Shown: positions 37,738-48,800 of the stretch, in pieces
How positions within the stretch are numbered: position 1 is the first letter of the stretch
Layout of the letters: each line of letters starts with the position of its first letter
Source of the DNA: Paludibacteraceae bacterium
GTDB taxonomy: Bacteria; Bacteroidota; Bacteroidia; Bacteroidales; Paludibacteraceae
Direction: 5' to 3'
Assembly (NCBI GenBank): GCA_024399655.1
Contig: JAKSNP010000008.1
Location: 1 to 64,000 of the forward strand
Length of the DNA stretch: 64,000 bases
Program-made: the position numbers and the translations under genes
Notes under the pieces: model-generated
Told to the model about the DNA's origin: nothing
The model's database searches: none
Seen by the model: the letters and a program-made list of their open reading frames with translations, nothing else

Positions 37738-38607
37738 TCAATATTTAAAAAGTTGCATTAATCCCTTGACATAATCCTGGTCAGTACGAATGCTGACTTG
37801 TTTGGTACCGGTTTTCGTTAGAATCGTATTGATTTTCTCGTTAATCCGTTCCCAATGACGTTGATAATTTTTGCGTATTGACGAAATTCCGGTATCCACC
37901 CATATACGATGTCCCGTTTCTGCATCATTGAGTTTGATCAGTCCGACATCAGGCAATTCGATATCCAGTTTGTCATATATGCGAATAAGGTGCATATCAT
38001 GACGTCCTGCAGCGATCATAAGCGGTTTTTCCAATTCTTCGATATGTTCTGTCATCATGTCGCTGATGAGAAAAGCTGCGCAATGACGCTTTTGTGCGTT
38101 GGTGAAATATTCCAAAGCGGCAGCTATATCCGTTCCGAAAGACTGTGGCGTAAAAGACAATAGTTCTCGAATGATATGAAGTACGTGTTTTTTGCCTTTT
38201 TTGGCAGGAATGAATTTTTCAATATGGTCCGAGAAGAAAATTACCCCCACTTTATCATTGTTCTCGATGGTGGAAAATGCCAAAGTGGCAGCCACTTCAG
38301 CGATTGTGTCACGCTTGAACTGACTGATGGTACCGAAGTTACGACTGCCGGAAACATCAATAAGGAGCATAACGGTAAGCTCACGCTCCTCCTCAAAAAC
38401 CTTGATGTAAGGTTTGTGGAAACGAGCCGTTACATTCCAATCAATACTGCGGACATCATCTCCCGGTTGATATTCGCGTACCTCGGAAAAAGCCATACCA
38501 CGACCTTTGAATTGGCTGTGATATTCGCCTGCGAAGATGTTTCGGCTAAGTCCGTGAGTCTTAATCTCGATTTTGCGGACTTTCTGCAATAATTCTTCAG
38601 AAGTCAT
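37738..38607 (-). CDS. DUF58-domain protein of the MoxR/Bat system
   Basis: 289 residues, soluble. The DUF58 core is clear: EYHSQFKGRGMAFSEVREYQPGDDVRSIDWNVTARFHKPYIK, followed by a degenerate vWA fold with LLIDVSGSRNFG. Such proteins are nearly always paired with MoxR ATPases and probably act as their partners. Its start shares one base with the moxR stop (TAATG). Confidence 0.93.
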   Translation of the reverse strand: MTSEELLQKVRKIEIKTHGLSRNIFAGEYHSQFKGRGMAFSEVREYQPGDDVRSIDWNVTARFHKPYIKVFEEERELTVMLLIDVSGSRNFGTISQFKRDTIAEVAATLAFSTIENNDKVGVIFFSDHIEKFIPAKKGKKHVLHIIRELLSFTPQSFGTDIAAALEYFTNAQKRHCAAFLISDMMTEHIEELEKPLMIAAGRHDMHLIRIYDKLDIELPDVGLIKLNDAETGHRIWVDTGISSIRKNYQRHWERINEKINTILTKTGTKQVSIRTDQDYVKGLMQLFKY

Positions 38608-39602
38608 TATGGTACTTGTACTGCATTCAGGATTTCAGTAATAATATCTTCAGCTGTTATATTATTGGCTTCAGCTTCGTATGTCAAACCGATACGATGG
38701 CGGAGTACATCATAGCAAACTGCGCGAACGTCTTCCGGAATGACATAACCTCTCCTATGTATAAACGCGTATGCGCGCGAAGCCAGAGCTAGATTGATAG
38801 AAGCACGAGGACTGCCGCCAAATTGAATCATGGGTTTCAGATTCTCCAAGCCGTATTCTTCAGGTTGGCGTGTCGCAAAGACGATATCGACGATGTATTT
38901 TTCTATCTTCTCATCTATATATACCTGACGAACCACCTCGCGTGCTTTTCGAATGTCGTCGGTAGAGAGAATAGGTACAACTTGTTTGCGCTCTCCACTG
39001 ATGTTTTGGCGAATGATTTCTTGTTCTTCCTCTTTCTTCGGATAACCGATTACCACTTTAAGCATAAAACGGTCGGTTTGTGCTTCAGGAAGAGGGTAGG
39101 TCCCTTCTTGTTCGATAGGGTTTTGAGTGGCAAGCACCAAGAATGGATCGTCTTGTTGAAATGTTTCGTCACCTATCGTTACTTGTCTTTCCTGCATCGT
39201 TTGGAGCAACGCGGACTGCACTTTTGCCGGGGCACGGTTAATTTCGTCCGCTAATACAAAATTTGCAAAGATGGGACCTCGTTTGATTTTGAATTCTTCA
39301 TTTTTCTGACTGTAAATTTGGGTGCCGAGTACATCTGCCGGCAAAAGATCAGGTGTAAATTGAATACGGCTGAATTTGGCCTTTATTAAATCAGATAAGG
39401 TCTTGATAGCTAATGTTTTTGCTAGACCGGGAACACCTTCAAGCAGAATATGTCCGTCACTCAATAAACCGATGAGTAGACTTTCTACTAGATGCTTTTG
39501 GCCGACGATTACTTGATTCATACCCATTGTCAGGGCATCAACGAATGAACTTTCACGCTCAATGCGCTCTTGAAGTTCGCGAATATCAACTGTGGTTTGC
39601 AT
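38607..39602 (-). CDS. moxR: MoxR-family AAA+ ATPase
   Basis: 331 residues. AAA_3 module: Walker A-type GVPGLAKT, Walker B FVLADEINRAPAKVQSALLQTMQERQVTIG, then LATQNPIEQEGTYPLPEAQTDRFMLKV (sensor 1 and pre-sensor region). A lid domain follows with PRASINLALASRAYAFIHRRGYVIPEDV. It probably remodels or chaperones the Bat vWA proteins. First gene of moxR-DUF58-membrane protein-batA-batB. I could not find a convincing -7 element in the 270-base gap upstream, which also holds short dyads such as TTACAG/CTGTAA at 39693-39710. Confidence 0.95.
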   Translation of the reverse strand: MQTTVDIRELQERIERESSFVDALTMGMNQVIVGQKHLVESLLIGLLSDGHILLEGVPGLAKTLAIKTLSDLIKAKFSRIQFTPDLLPADVLGTQIYSQKNEEFKIKRGPIFANFVLADEINRAPAKVQSALLQTMQERQVTIGDETFQQDDPFLVLATQNPIEQEGTYPLPEAQTDRFMLKVVIGYPKKEEEQEIIRQNISGERKQVVPILSTDDIRKAREVVRQVYIDEKIEKYIVDIVFATRQPEEYGLENLKPMIQFGGSPRASINLALASRAYAFIHRRGYVIPEDVRAVCYDVLRHRIGLTYEAEANNITAEDIITEILNAVQVP

Positions 39603-39825
39603 ATATTTATGTATAAAAAAATATCAAGATATTTTGAATTTGTGTTTTTGGCAGTCGTTACTGACAAAATAGGCAGAAAAAATGCCATAAAATTACAGAA
39701 ATGACTGTAAAAAAGTGTCCAAATGTCTTACCGATATTAAGTACAAATTTCGTGCCAAACTTCAATTCGTAAAATATGATAATTTTTTCATAATAGAGTG
39801 ACTTTCTGCATCCAAAAAAAAGCAG

Positions 39826-39833
39826 TAATTTTG
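39826..39833 (+). promoter_or_regulatory. Probable -7 element of the giant-protein gene
   Basis: TAATTTTG at 39826-39833 followed by CAGCG, as in other promoters here; the -33 element is weak. An ATG followed directly by TAG (39846-39851) lies in the leader, ahead of the true ATG at 39873. Confidence 0.6.
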
Positions 39834-39872
39834 CAGCGTGAAAAAATGTAGAATTTTAAGATTATATTCAAT

Positions 39873-42800
39873 ATGAAGAAACTTTCGTATCTTTTTTTGA
39901 TTTCTTTTTTAAGTATTCGTCTGTTTGCTCAACAGGTTCCGAATGCAGGATTTGAGAACTGGGGAGGAACCGCATTTGATGGTCATGCGCAACCTACCAG
40001 CTGGCATGCCAGCAATGTGACACAGTTCGGTTTCAAGTTTAATTTTGCCCATCAGGAAAGCGGCCACACGGGTAGTTATAGTATGATGGTTCAAGACCAA
40101 GATGTGGGTGCCGCCGGTATAACCGAAACAAGTCCTGGTTATGTATCTTTGGGTGAACCTTGGGTATATGTGGAAAGTTTGACCAAAGTGAGTGAAGCGT
40201 CTGCGGGAACTTATGGCGGAATCAACTGGTCGTATCTGCCTGATACGATGGTTGTTTGGGTGAAACGTACCGGAAATAATACCGATAAGGAGGATTTCCA
40301 TTTGTTGTATTATTCTTGGTACGGAACTGCTCAAAGTTCTAAGTATAAAGGTAAGAACGGAAACTGTACTTCGGTTAGCAAAACCGATGAGGAAAGTGAT
40401 ATACGACAGTCAACCGATGGTAACGAGTGCGGTACGGATACCAAAGCCACTCAAGTGGCTGAAGGTTGGTGGCATGAACGGGCCACTTATGGCACTTGGA
40501 CACAAATAAAGGTTCCTATTTATTATATGAGTAATAGTGCGCCTGAAAAGATGAATATCATTTTTTCTGCGTCAAACTATCCTAACTTCCGAGCAAATAG
40601 CGGTCTGTATTCAGGCAATAGTTTGTATGTGGATGATGTTGAAATGATTTATTCCAGTCGCATCCAACATTTGTATATAGGTGGTAAGGAATGGCTGGCG
40701 TTTGATCCTAATTCCAGTGAAGAGCAAGTTTATTCCTTGGGCCAAAACGCGACGACGATTCCTGCCATTGTGGCACGTCGTGGTGAAGGGCAATTGACCA
40801 ATTCAAAAGGAGTGACCACTTCTTTCCCCGGTCGTGAATTGGGCGCCTCTGAAATCAATATAGTGAATGGAACGATTGATGGTTCACCTACCGTGATTAC
40901 CGTTACTGCTCCGGATGGATCAAGCACCACCACCTATCGTATTAAATTTGTTCGTGAGGCTTCACATAATCCGTATTTGTCTGCTATTCAATGCAATGGT
41001 ATTGATATTCCCGGGTTTAATCCACAGAACACCTCTTACGTGGTGACGTTGCCCTATGGAACCACTCAAGCTCCTGTTATAACGGCTACCCCGCAAGAAG
41101 AGACACAAACGATTCAGATTAATCAGGCATCTTCGTTGCAAGGAACCGCCACCATTACGGTGACGGCTGCGGACCAAACTACCACGGTCACTTATATGTT
41201 GACATTCCAGGTCGCCCTATTGTCTGACAATACATTGCAGGATATTTTAGTAAACGGTAATTCCGTTCCCGGTTTTTCGCCGTCAACTACCAATTACCGC
41301 GTTTCTCTTCCGTTGGGGACTACGGTAATGCCGCTTGTGCAAGCAGTATCCAAATATCCTGCCGGTGAACAAACAATTGTTTATACGGCTCCATCAGAAA
41401 TAGATGGCGGCGTGTATCAGATTGCGGTAACCACTCCGGGTAATCCGATGCCCAAGACATATAAGCTGAATTTTAAATTGGAGGCATCCTCTTATAGCTT
41501 GTTGGCTGATTTGAAAGTGGATGGAGTCAGCTTGCCTGATTTTTCTCCATCGCAATATACTTATTATGTGACTCTTCCGATCGGAACTACTGAATTGCCT
41601 TCAATTACGTGGGAACAGGGGGACGCTTATCAGTCTGTTGAATTGACTACAGCCGGTATTGACGGTACGACCCGTGTAACCGTAACAGCCGCCAATGGCG
41701 AACAAACGGTCTATAAAATTATTTTCACGACGCTTAAATCGGAAATCTCCACGTTGGATATGATTTATCTGGATGGTGATTCGTTGTCGGGCTTCTCATC
41801 AGATATAACGGCTTATCATATAGAGTTGCCTGTAGGTACTACTTCGCTTCCTGTTATCACTTATGATATGTCGGATGAATATGAGACTGTTACAATGATG
41901 ACCGGCTCTGTAAATGGAACTACTCGTTTGACCGTCATGGCGGGTAATGGCAACACCACCGTTTATCAACTTACATTTTCCGTCCGTCAGGCTACAGATG
42001 CTTCACTGCGCATGATTTATTTGGATGGTGATTCGTTGCCTGGTTTCGCCCCGGAACTGACTGAATATTGGGTCAATTTGCCGCAAGGAACGACTGTCCT
42101 GCCTGAAGTTACTTATACGCAAGCTGATGAATGGCAGACTGTATCGGCAAGATCGGGTGGACTTAATGGTGATTATCGTTTGACTGTTCGTCCCCAAAAT
42201 GGCGCTAGCCGTACTTATATAATTCACTTCTCGGTTGCTACGTCTTCTAATGTAAATCTTTTGATGATTTATTTGGATGGTCAACCATTGACCGGTTTTG
42301 ATCCTGAGATTTTGAATTATGTGGATACTCTTCCCGCAGGTCAAAGTACAATTCCTACGGTAACTTATACCAAAGCGGAGAATGGACAGAAAGTCCTCAG
42401 CGTTGTGGAAGGTTATACGCAAACTATCAAAGTTACTGCTGAAAATGGAGCTATCAGAATATATACAATTGTGTTTGTCGTTCAAAAGTCCGAGAGTGCC
42501 TATTTGAAGATGATATACCTTGATGGAGATTCTCTTCCTGGATTCGAGCCTGCTAATCTGGTATACGACAGTTTGATTTTGGCTACATCCTCCTGTCCTG
42601 TAATTACAGTTGACAAAGAGGAAGGACAGCAAGTGACGATTACTTCTCCTGCTTCTGCCGGTACCGCGCGTATTAGAGTTACTCCTGAATCGGGGGCGTA
42701 CAATACTTACGTACTTCATTTTATCGACACTACTTCCAGTCATTCATCATATAGCCATGATACGGTTCCTGCCCCATATATCATGTCTGGCGATTGTTCC

Positions 42801-45800
42801 TTGAATAATATCCTGCTTGATGGAGTAGGGTTGAATGGTTTCGTTTCTTCTCAATTGAATTATTCGATTCAATTGCCTGCCGGCAGTGATATCCCTGTCG
42901 TGACATACGTGCGCAATACTGATTTGCAATCCGTTGTGTTCGGTTTTTCGGACCGGAATCATTGTAACATGTTTGTTACGGCTGAAAATGGCGATACTGC
43001 TACCTATCACGTATCTTTTGTAGTGGAACAGTATCACAATGCCCAATTGGTATCGATGTCATTGGCCGACCGTACGTTGGCCTTTGTTCCTGATATTTAT
43101 GAATATCATGAGAGAATCGATGCCGGTGTCGCTTTGCCTGATTTGAGTGTTGTAGCACGAGAAGGTCAAACAACGATGATGGTGACTGAAAATGATACGA
43201 TTCAGAAAGTGATTGTAACAGCAGAAGATGGTACCCAAAACACCTATATTATATATTATACGCGCGTTTTGTCCGCTAATGCGCTTTTGCAGGATATCTT
43301 GTTAAATGGAGTCAGCCTGAATGGATTTGCAGCCGATAAACATGATTATATCGATACATTGGCTTGGCGGACTGCTGTTGTTCCTGCTGTTCATCCTGTC
43401 GGTCAACATCAAGATCAGGTGATCACAACCAATCATAGCCGCATTAATGGTACTACAACCATTCATGTCGAAGCCCCGGATGGTATTACTACTACCGACT
43501 ATACTATTCAGTTCCCGGTTCGCAAATCTTCTAATCTGGCTCTCGAATATATCATGATTGATCATGAGACGGTTTCTATTAATTATCGTCCAGAGCAGAC
43601 GGATTATGCATTCCTCCTTCCTCTGGGAGATACGATTGTTCCTCAAATTCAATATGGAGAAGGTGAACCGGAACAGACCGTCGAGTTCGTATCTCGTCCG
43701 TTGGGACAAACCAGTAAGATCGTTGTTACAGCCGAGAACGGTGATCAACGTACCTACAACCTCTTTTTTGATGTTGAAAAACAATCTCTGCCCAATCGTT
43801 TGGCTTCGCTCTCTATTGCGGAAATCGATTATACTATAAGTCTTAAAGACAAGAATCAACGTACCTTTACTGTTGATATGCCTTATGGTAGTCGTTCATT
43901 TACTGTTGAATATACCAAATCCTATCCTGAGCAGACGGTATTCGTGCAACCAGGTGGAGTAAACAATCCTACCGTCTTGACAGTTAAAGCCAATGTGGAT
44001 GGCGTCGCTGATGAAGTTTATACGGTGATACCTGTTGTACCGACTGCAGATCCTGCTGTTCTTACCGATATTATGGTTAACGGTGTTTCGATTGATGGTT
44101 TCAATAGCGAACAATTCTCATATATCGTGAATGTTTCTGCAAGACCGGTCATCCGTTATACTCTCAATAAAGGTGCTGAAATCAATATCTTGGACCAGAC
44201 AAGTAAGCATTGGTCTGCAGAAGTTTCTTATGGCGACCGTACGAATGTGTATAATGTTTGGTATTATTATCCGGATGAGTATGTCCCCAATGCCGAATTT
44301 ACTGAATGGACCACGTGTGATGTTTATTCGGATGCAAACAAACCGGTAGGCTGGAATACAATTGGTGATGCATTGGGTAAGCACAATATCATCATTATCG
44401 GTTCGTTTACTCCGGATGCCTTGATTGAAAAAAGCGGAACTGATGCTGTAAAACTGACTACTGCATATAGTAATCCTGGTGGTGGCGCAATTCCCGGATT
44501 TATTACTTTGGGTAAAGTGCATGGCTCATGGGGTGTGGCCGGTTCTTCTAGTTTTGATATTAGTGGTGGTATTTCGTTCCATAACAGTCCGGATATAATG
44601 CAGATTCGTTATTATAGTACCACTGTCAAAAATAATAGTCTGATTCAATACACATTGGTCGGCTCAAATGGCGAAAGTACTTTGGAATGGAAAGATACAG
44701 AAACATCTTCCAATTACAAAGTGGTGGATTTCGACCTTTCGGCTGCTAATGTCGCTGCAGGTGATCCTACACTTCTTAATATCGTGTTGGACTCGTATTA
44801 TCAAGTGTCAGGTACGATTACCGCAGCTACAACACCTCAAATGTATATTGATTATGTTCGCATGTTCTATAATCATGAACTTGTCAGCATGACTGTCAAC
44901 GGTGTTGAGGCTATTCGCACGGATGATGCATTTGAATATGTTTTGGATGATCCCGAGCAAATAGAACTTCCTGTTTTGTCCTTCAACGGAGAAGTCCTTG
45001 ACCAGGCGCCTGTAGTGACTTGGAGTGCGGAAACTCTTGACGGGGCCAATGCGGTTCGTACGGCATCAATCCGAAATTTTGCTGAAAACGGTATTGACTA
45101 TTCGGATTATACTCTTTCTGTGGTACGCCCGTTGTGTCAGAAAAATCAATTGAGCCAATTGTATGTGAATGGAACTTTGCTCAAGAATTTTGTTCCTGCT
45201 ACAACGGATTATACAATCCATCTCAATTCTTCCGTTCATAGTTTGCCTGATATCGTGCCTGTTATGGCAAGCAGCCGTCAAACTGTTACTACTGCATATT
45301 CTGATTCTGTTTTCACTATTACGGTAACTCCGGAGTATGGCAATTCCACCATTTATACCATACGCATGGTAACTGACCTCAGTAGCGATGTCACTCTTCA
45401 AGATATTGTAGCCGAAGGTGTCGAGTACAATCCTGCTCAAAATGATTATGTTATTGAAGCAGATAAGATGCCGTCTATTTCATTTATCAAAAATATGGAT
45501 AAACAGGTTGTTGAACAAATCGCAGTTAATGATCAGTTGACCCATATTGTTGTTACCGCTGAAAATGGTTCACAAGGTGTTTATACAATTACCTTGAATA
45601 TGCTTGCCCCTGAATCTACCGGTTTGTTGTCGGAACTTGAACTTAACGGAAATGTTCCTGCTGATTTCCACAACACTACCTATACTTACGAAAAAGAGCG
45701 TCCTTCCTCTACTGCTTTCCGTCGTGAAAATAATCTTGACTCTGTTGTTTTCATTCAGACCGGTACTTATATGGAATGGCAAGTTTATGGAGCAGAATCG

Positions 45801-48800
45801 CATGCGTATCGTTTGACTTATCCTACCGATCCTTCTCATATCGCCAACTTGGCTGCTATCTATGTTGATGGTACACCGTTGGAGGGATTCTCTTCTGCTG
45901 TTACCGAATATACCATTTATAGCGATTCTGCAGTCCAATTGCAGGCTGTCGGTGCAGATGAACGTCAGCATATCTCAGTCGTCCGTCCTGAAGGTGAAAA
46001 TACTTATACTATTACCGTTACTGCTGAAGATGCAACTACGCAAATGATTTATACGGTTACCTTGTTGCCTAATCAATCGGATAATGCCTACTTGAGTGAT
46101 ATCAGTTTGGACGGAGTTACAATTCCTGCCTTCCGCCAGGATTCGTTGAATTATCTTATAGTTCTGCCGGCCGGATCTTCCAAACAACGTCAACCGATGA
46201 TGCCGTCTTTGTCCTACGTCCTCGCTGAGCCTTCACAAAAAGCGCAGGTTGAATATGGCATTTTAGGTGAACCTACCTATATTAACGTGACGGCAGGTGA
46301 TGGCTTGACATCAGCTCTCTATAGTGTTTTGATTGAGGCTGAACCCAGCCATAATGCGGAGTTGTCTGCTATTTATGTCAATGGTACTGCACTTGATCAC
46401 TTTGAAGCCGGTCGTCATTATTATTCATTGCAGGTGCAAACCGATGAAGTTGAAATTACATGGCAAACGGTTGATAGTTTCCAAACAATTACGGAATTGG
46501 CCGGTGAAAACAACGAACGCATTATTCGTGTCGTAGCTGAGGACGGTACTACAACCACTGATTATACGATTGATTTGTTTGTCGAAGCTCAGTCTTCAGA
46601 TGCTACCTTGCGTATGATTCTGCTTGATGGTGAGGAGTTCAAACATTTCCAATACATGATTAATCCTCGTTTGGATTTCTCTCCGATGCAAAATCGTTAC
46701 TCCATCAATCTTCCTTCCGGTTCTACAGTCCTTCCTGAAGTGTCCGCTCAATTGTCGATGGATGGCCAGATTGTTGATGTCCGTATTGAAGGTATGACGG
46801 TTTATCTGGATGTTACAGCACGTGATGGAGTTACTACCAATACCTATTCGTTGGAATTCTTCACACCGTTGTCCTCCAATGCTCACCTGCAGGCTATCTT
46901 CCTTGATGGTGAAGAAATGGCGGGCTTTGATCGTGAAACTACGTATTACTTGGTTAATCTGCCCGTGGGTACGCATTCCTTGCCTGAAATTTATGGATTG
47001 AAAGAAGAAACTACCCAATCTGTAGCATCACCTGTAATGGCTGATAATAAAGCGGTCATTTTGGTTACAGCGGAGGATGGCACACAATTACGTTACACCT
47101 TGCAATTCGTCTTCTTGCAGTCCGATCAGGATCAGTTGCTTGATCTTTATCTCGATGGCGTGGAAATTGCCGACTTCCGTCCTGATACATTCTTCTATGC
47201 TGTTGATCTGCCGGTCGGAACGGTTGCTTTCCCGGAGGTAAGTTGGGAAGCCGGTGACGAATGGCAGACGGTATCTTCTTCCGTTATCCGTCAGTCTGCT
47301 GACAATCAGGTTGTACAGGTCAATGTGATTGCCGAATCGGGACGTAAGAATATTTATACGGTTGAATTCTCCATCCTTAAATCTGTTGTAGATACCCTTC
47401 AGATGATTTATATTGACAACCGCCCGTTAGCAGGTTTTGATCCGTATCAGTCTGTCTATTATTATACTGTTCCTGCCGGAGCCTCTGAGATACCTGATTT
47501 CTATTTCATCAGTGGTGATGAATATCAGACGGTTACATCAGTTGTCTTGCCGGATACTATGTTGATGAAGAGCTTGGGAGTACGCTTGGATATTGTCGCC
47601 ACGGCTCAAACCGGCGCTCAACGTACATATACGGTTCATTTCCCGATGACTTTGTCTGACGAAGTGGCATTGAACATGATTTGGTATGATGGAACCAACC
47701 TCGCGAACTACGACGAAGGTGTCCTCAATTATCGCGTCGTTCTTCCCTATGGCACCGAGCATTTGGGTAATATAACGGTTACCAAGAAAGAAGATGCCCA
47801 GAATGTGGATATCATTGTCGAAGGTGATAGTTTGTGTACTATCAACGTCTTGGCTGAAGACGGTGTTTCCACGCAAACTTATACTATTCGTTTCACTCGT
47901 GCATTGTCGCCGTATGCTTTATTGGATATGATCAGTTTGAATGGAGTCGATATCCCCACATTCGTTCCCGATAGTTTTGAGTACGATGTAGTATTGGAGA
48001 AAGGTGAGTCGCTTCCCGCTATTTCCTGGCTCAAAGGCGAAGAAATGCAGTCTGTAAGTGTTGATTCTGTTTCTGTTGAGATGGATGGCCGACGTTATGT
48101 CAATTATCTCCTCATGGTTACTTCTGCCGATGGTGAAAATATGGTTGAATACATTATCTCCTTTACCTATCGCTTGAGTGACTTTACAGCTCTGAATACC
48201 ATTATGGTTAAGGGCCTGCCGGTGTCCATGGATGAGAACTTCGATGCTGACTTCGCTCCGGACCTTCTCACTTATACCAAGTTCTATCCTATTGGTTCTG
48301 ATTCTACAGCCTTCTTTGCGGCAGATGATGTAAGCTATCAATTGGGCGACCAATATCAGACGGCTGAAATCCGTCAGGATGATCCTTCTACGATTAGCAT
48401 TAAGGTTATCGCCGAGAATGGTGAAGATTATCGTATGTATATCCTGCGTCAGGAGATTATCCTTTCTTCCAATTGCTTGGTTGAAATGATTTATCTGGAT
48501 GGCAAACCGTTCTATGCTTTTGATTCCCTCACGTATTCATATACTTACTACCTCTATGAGGGACAGACGGTTCCGCAGATTACGTTTGACCCGGTTGATT
48601 CTTTCAGTATAGCTTATCCTGTTACTCCGGGCGAAATCGAAGTCGCTCCTTGGATAATTATTTGTGAAGCTCAGGATGGTACGACCGCTTATTACGAAAT
48701 CAACTTTGTTTATTCGCCTATTAATACGGCTGATAAACCATACGAAGGTGATGTGCTTGTCCAACGTATCCCGGGCACAAGCCAAGTCGCTTTTGCTTCA

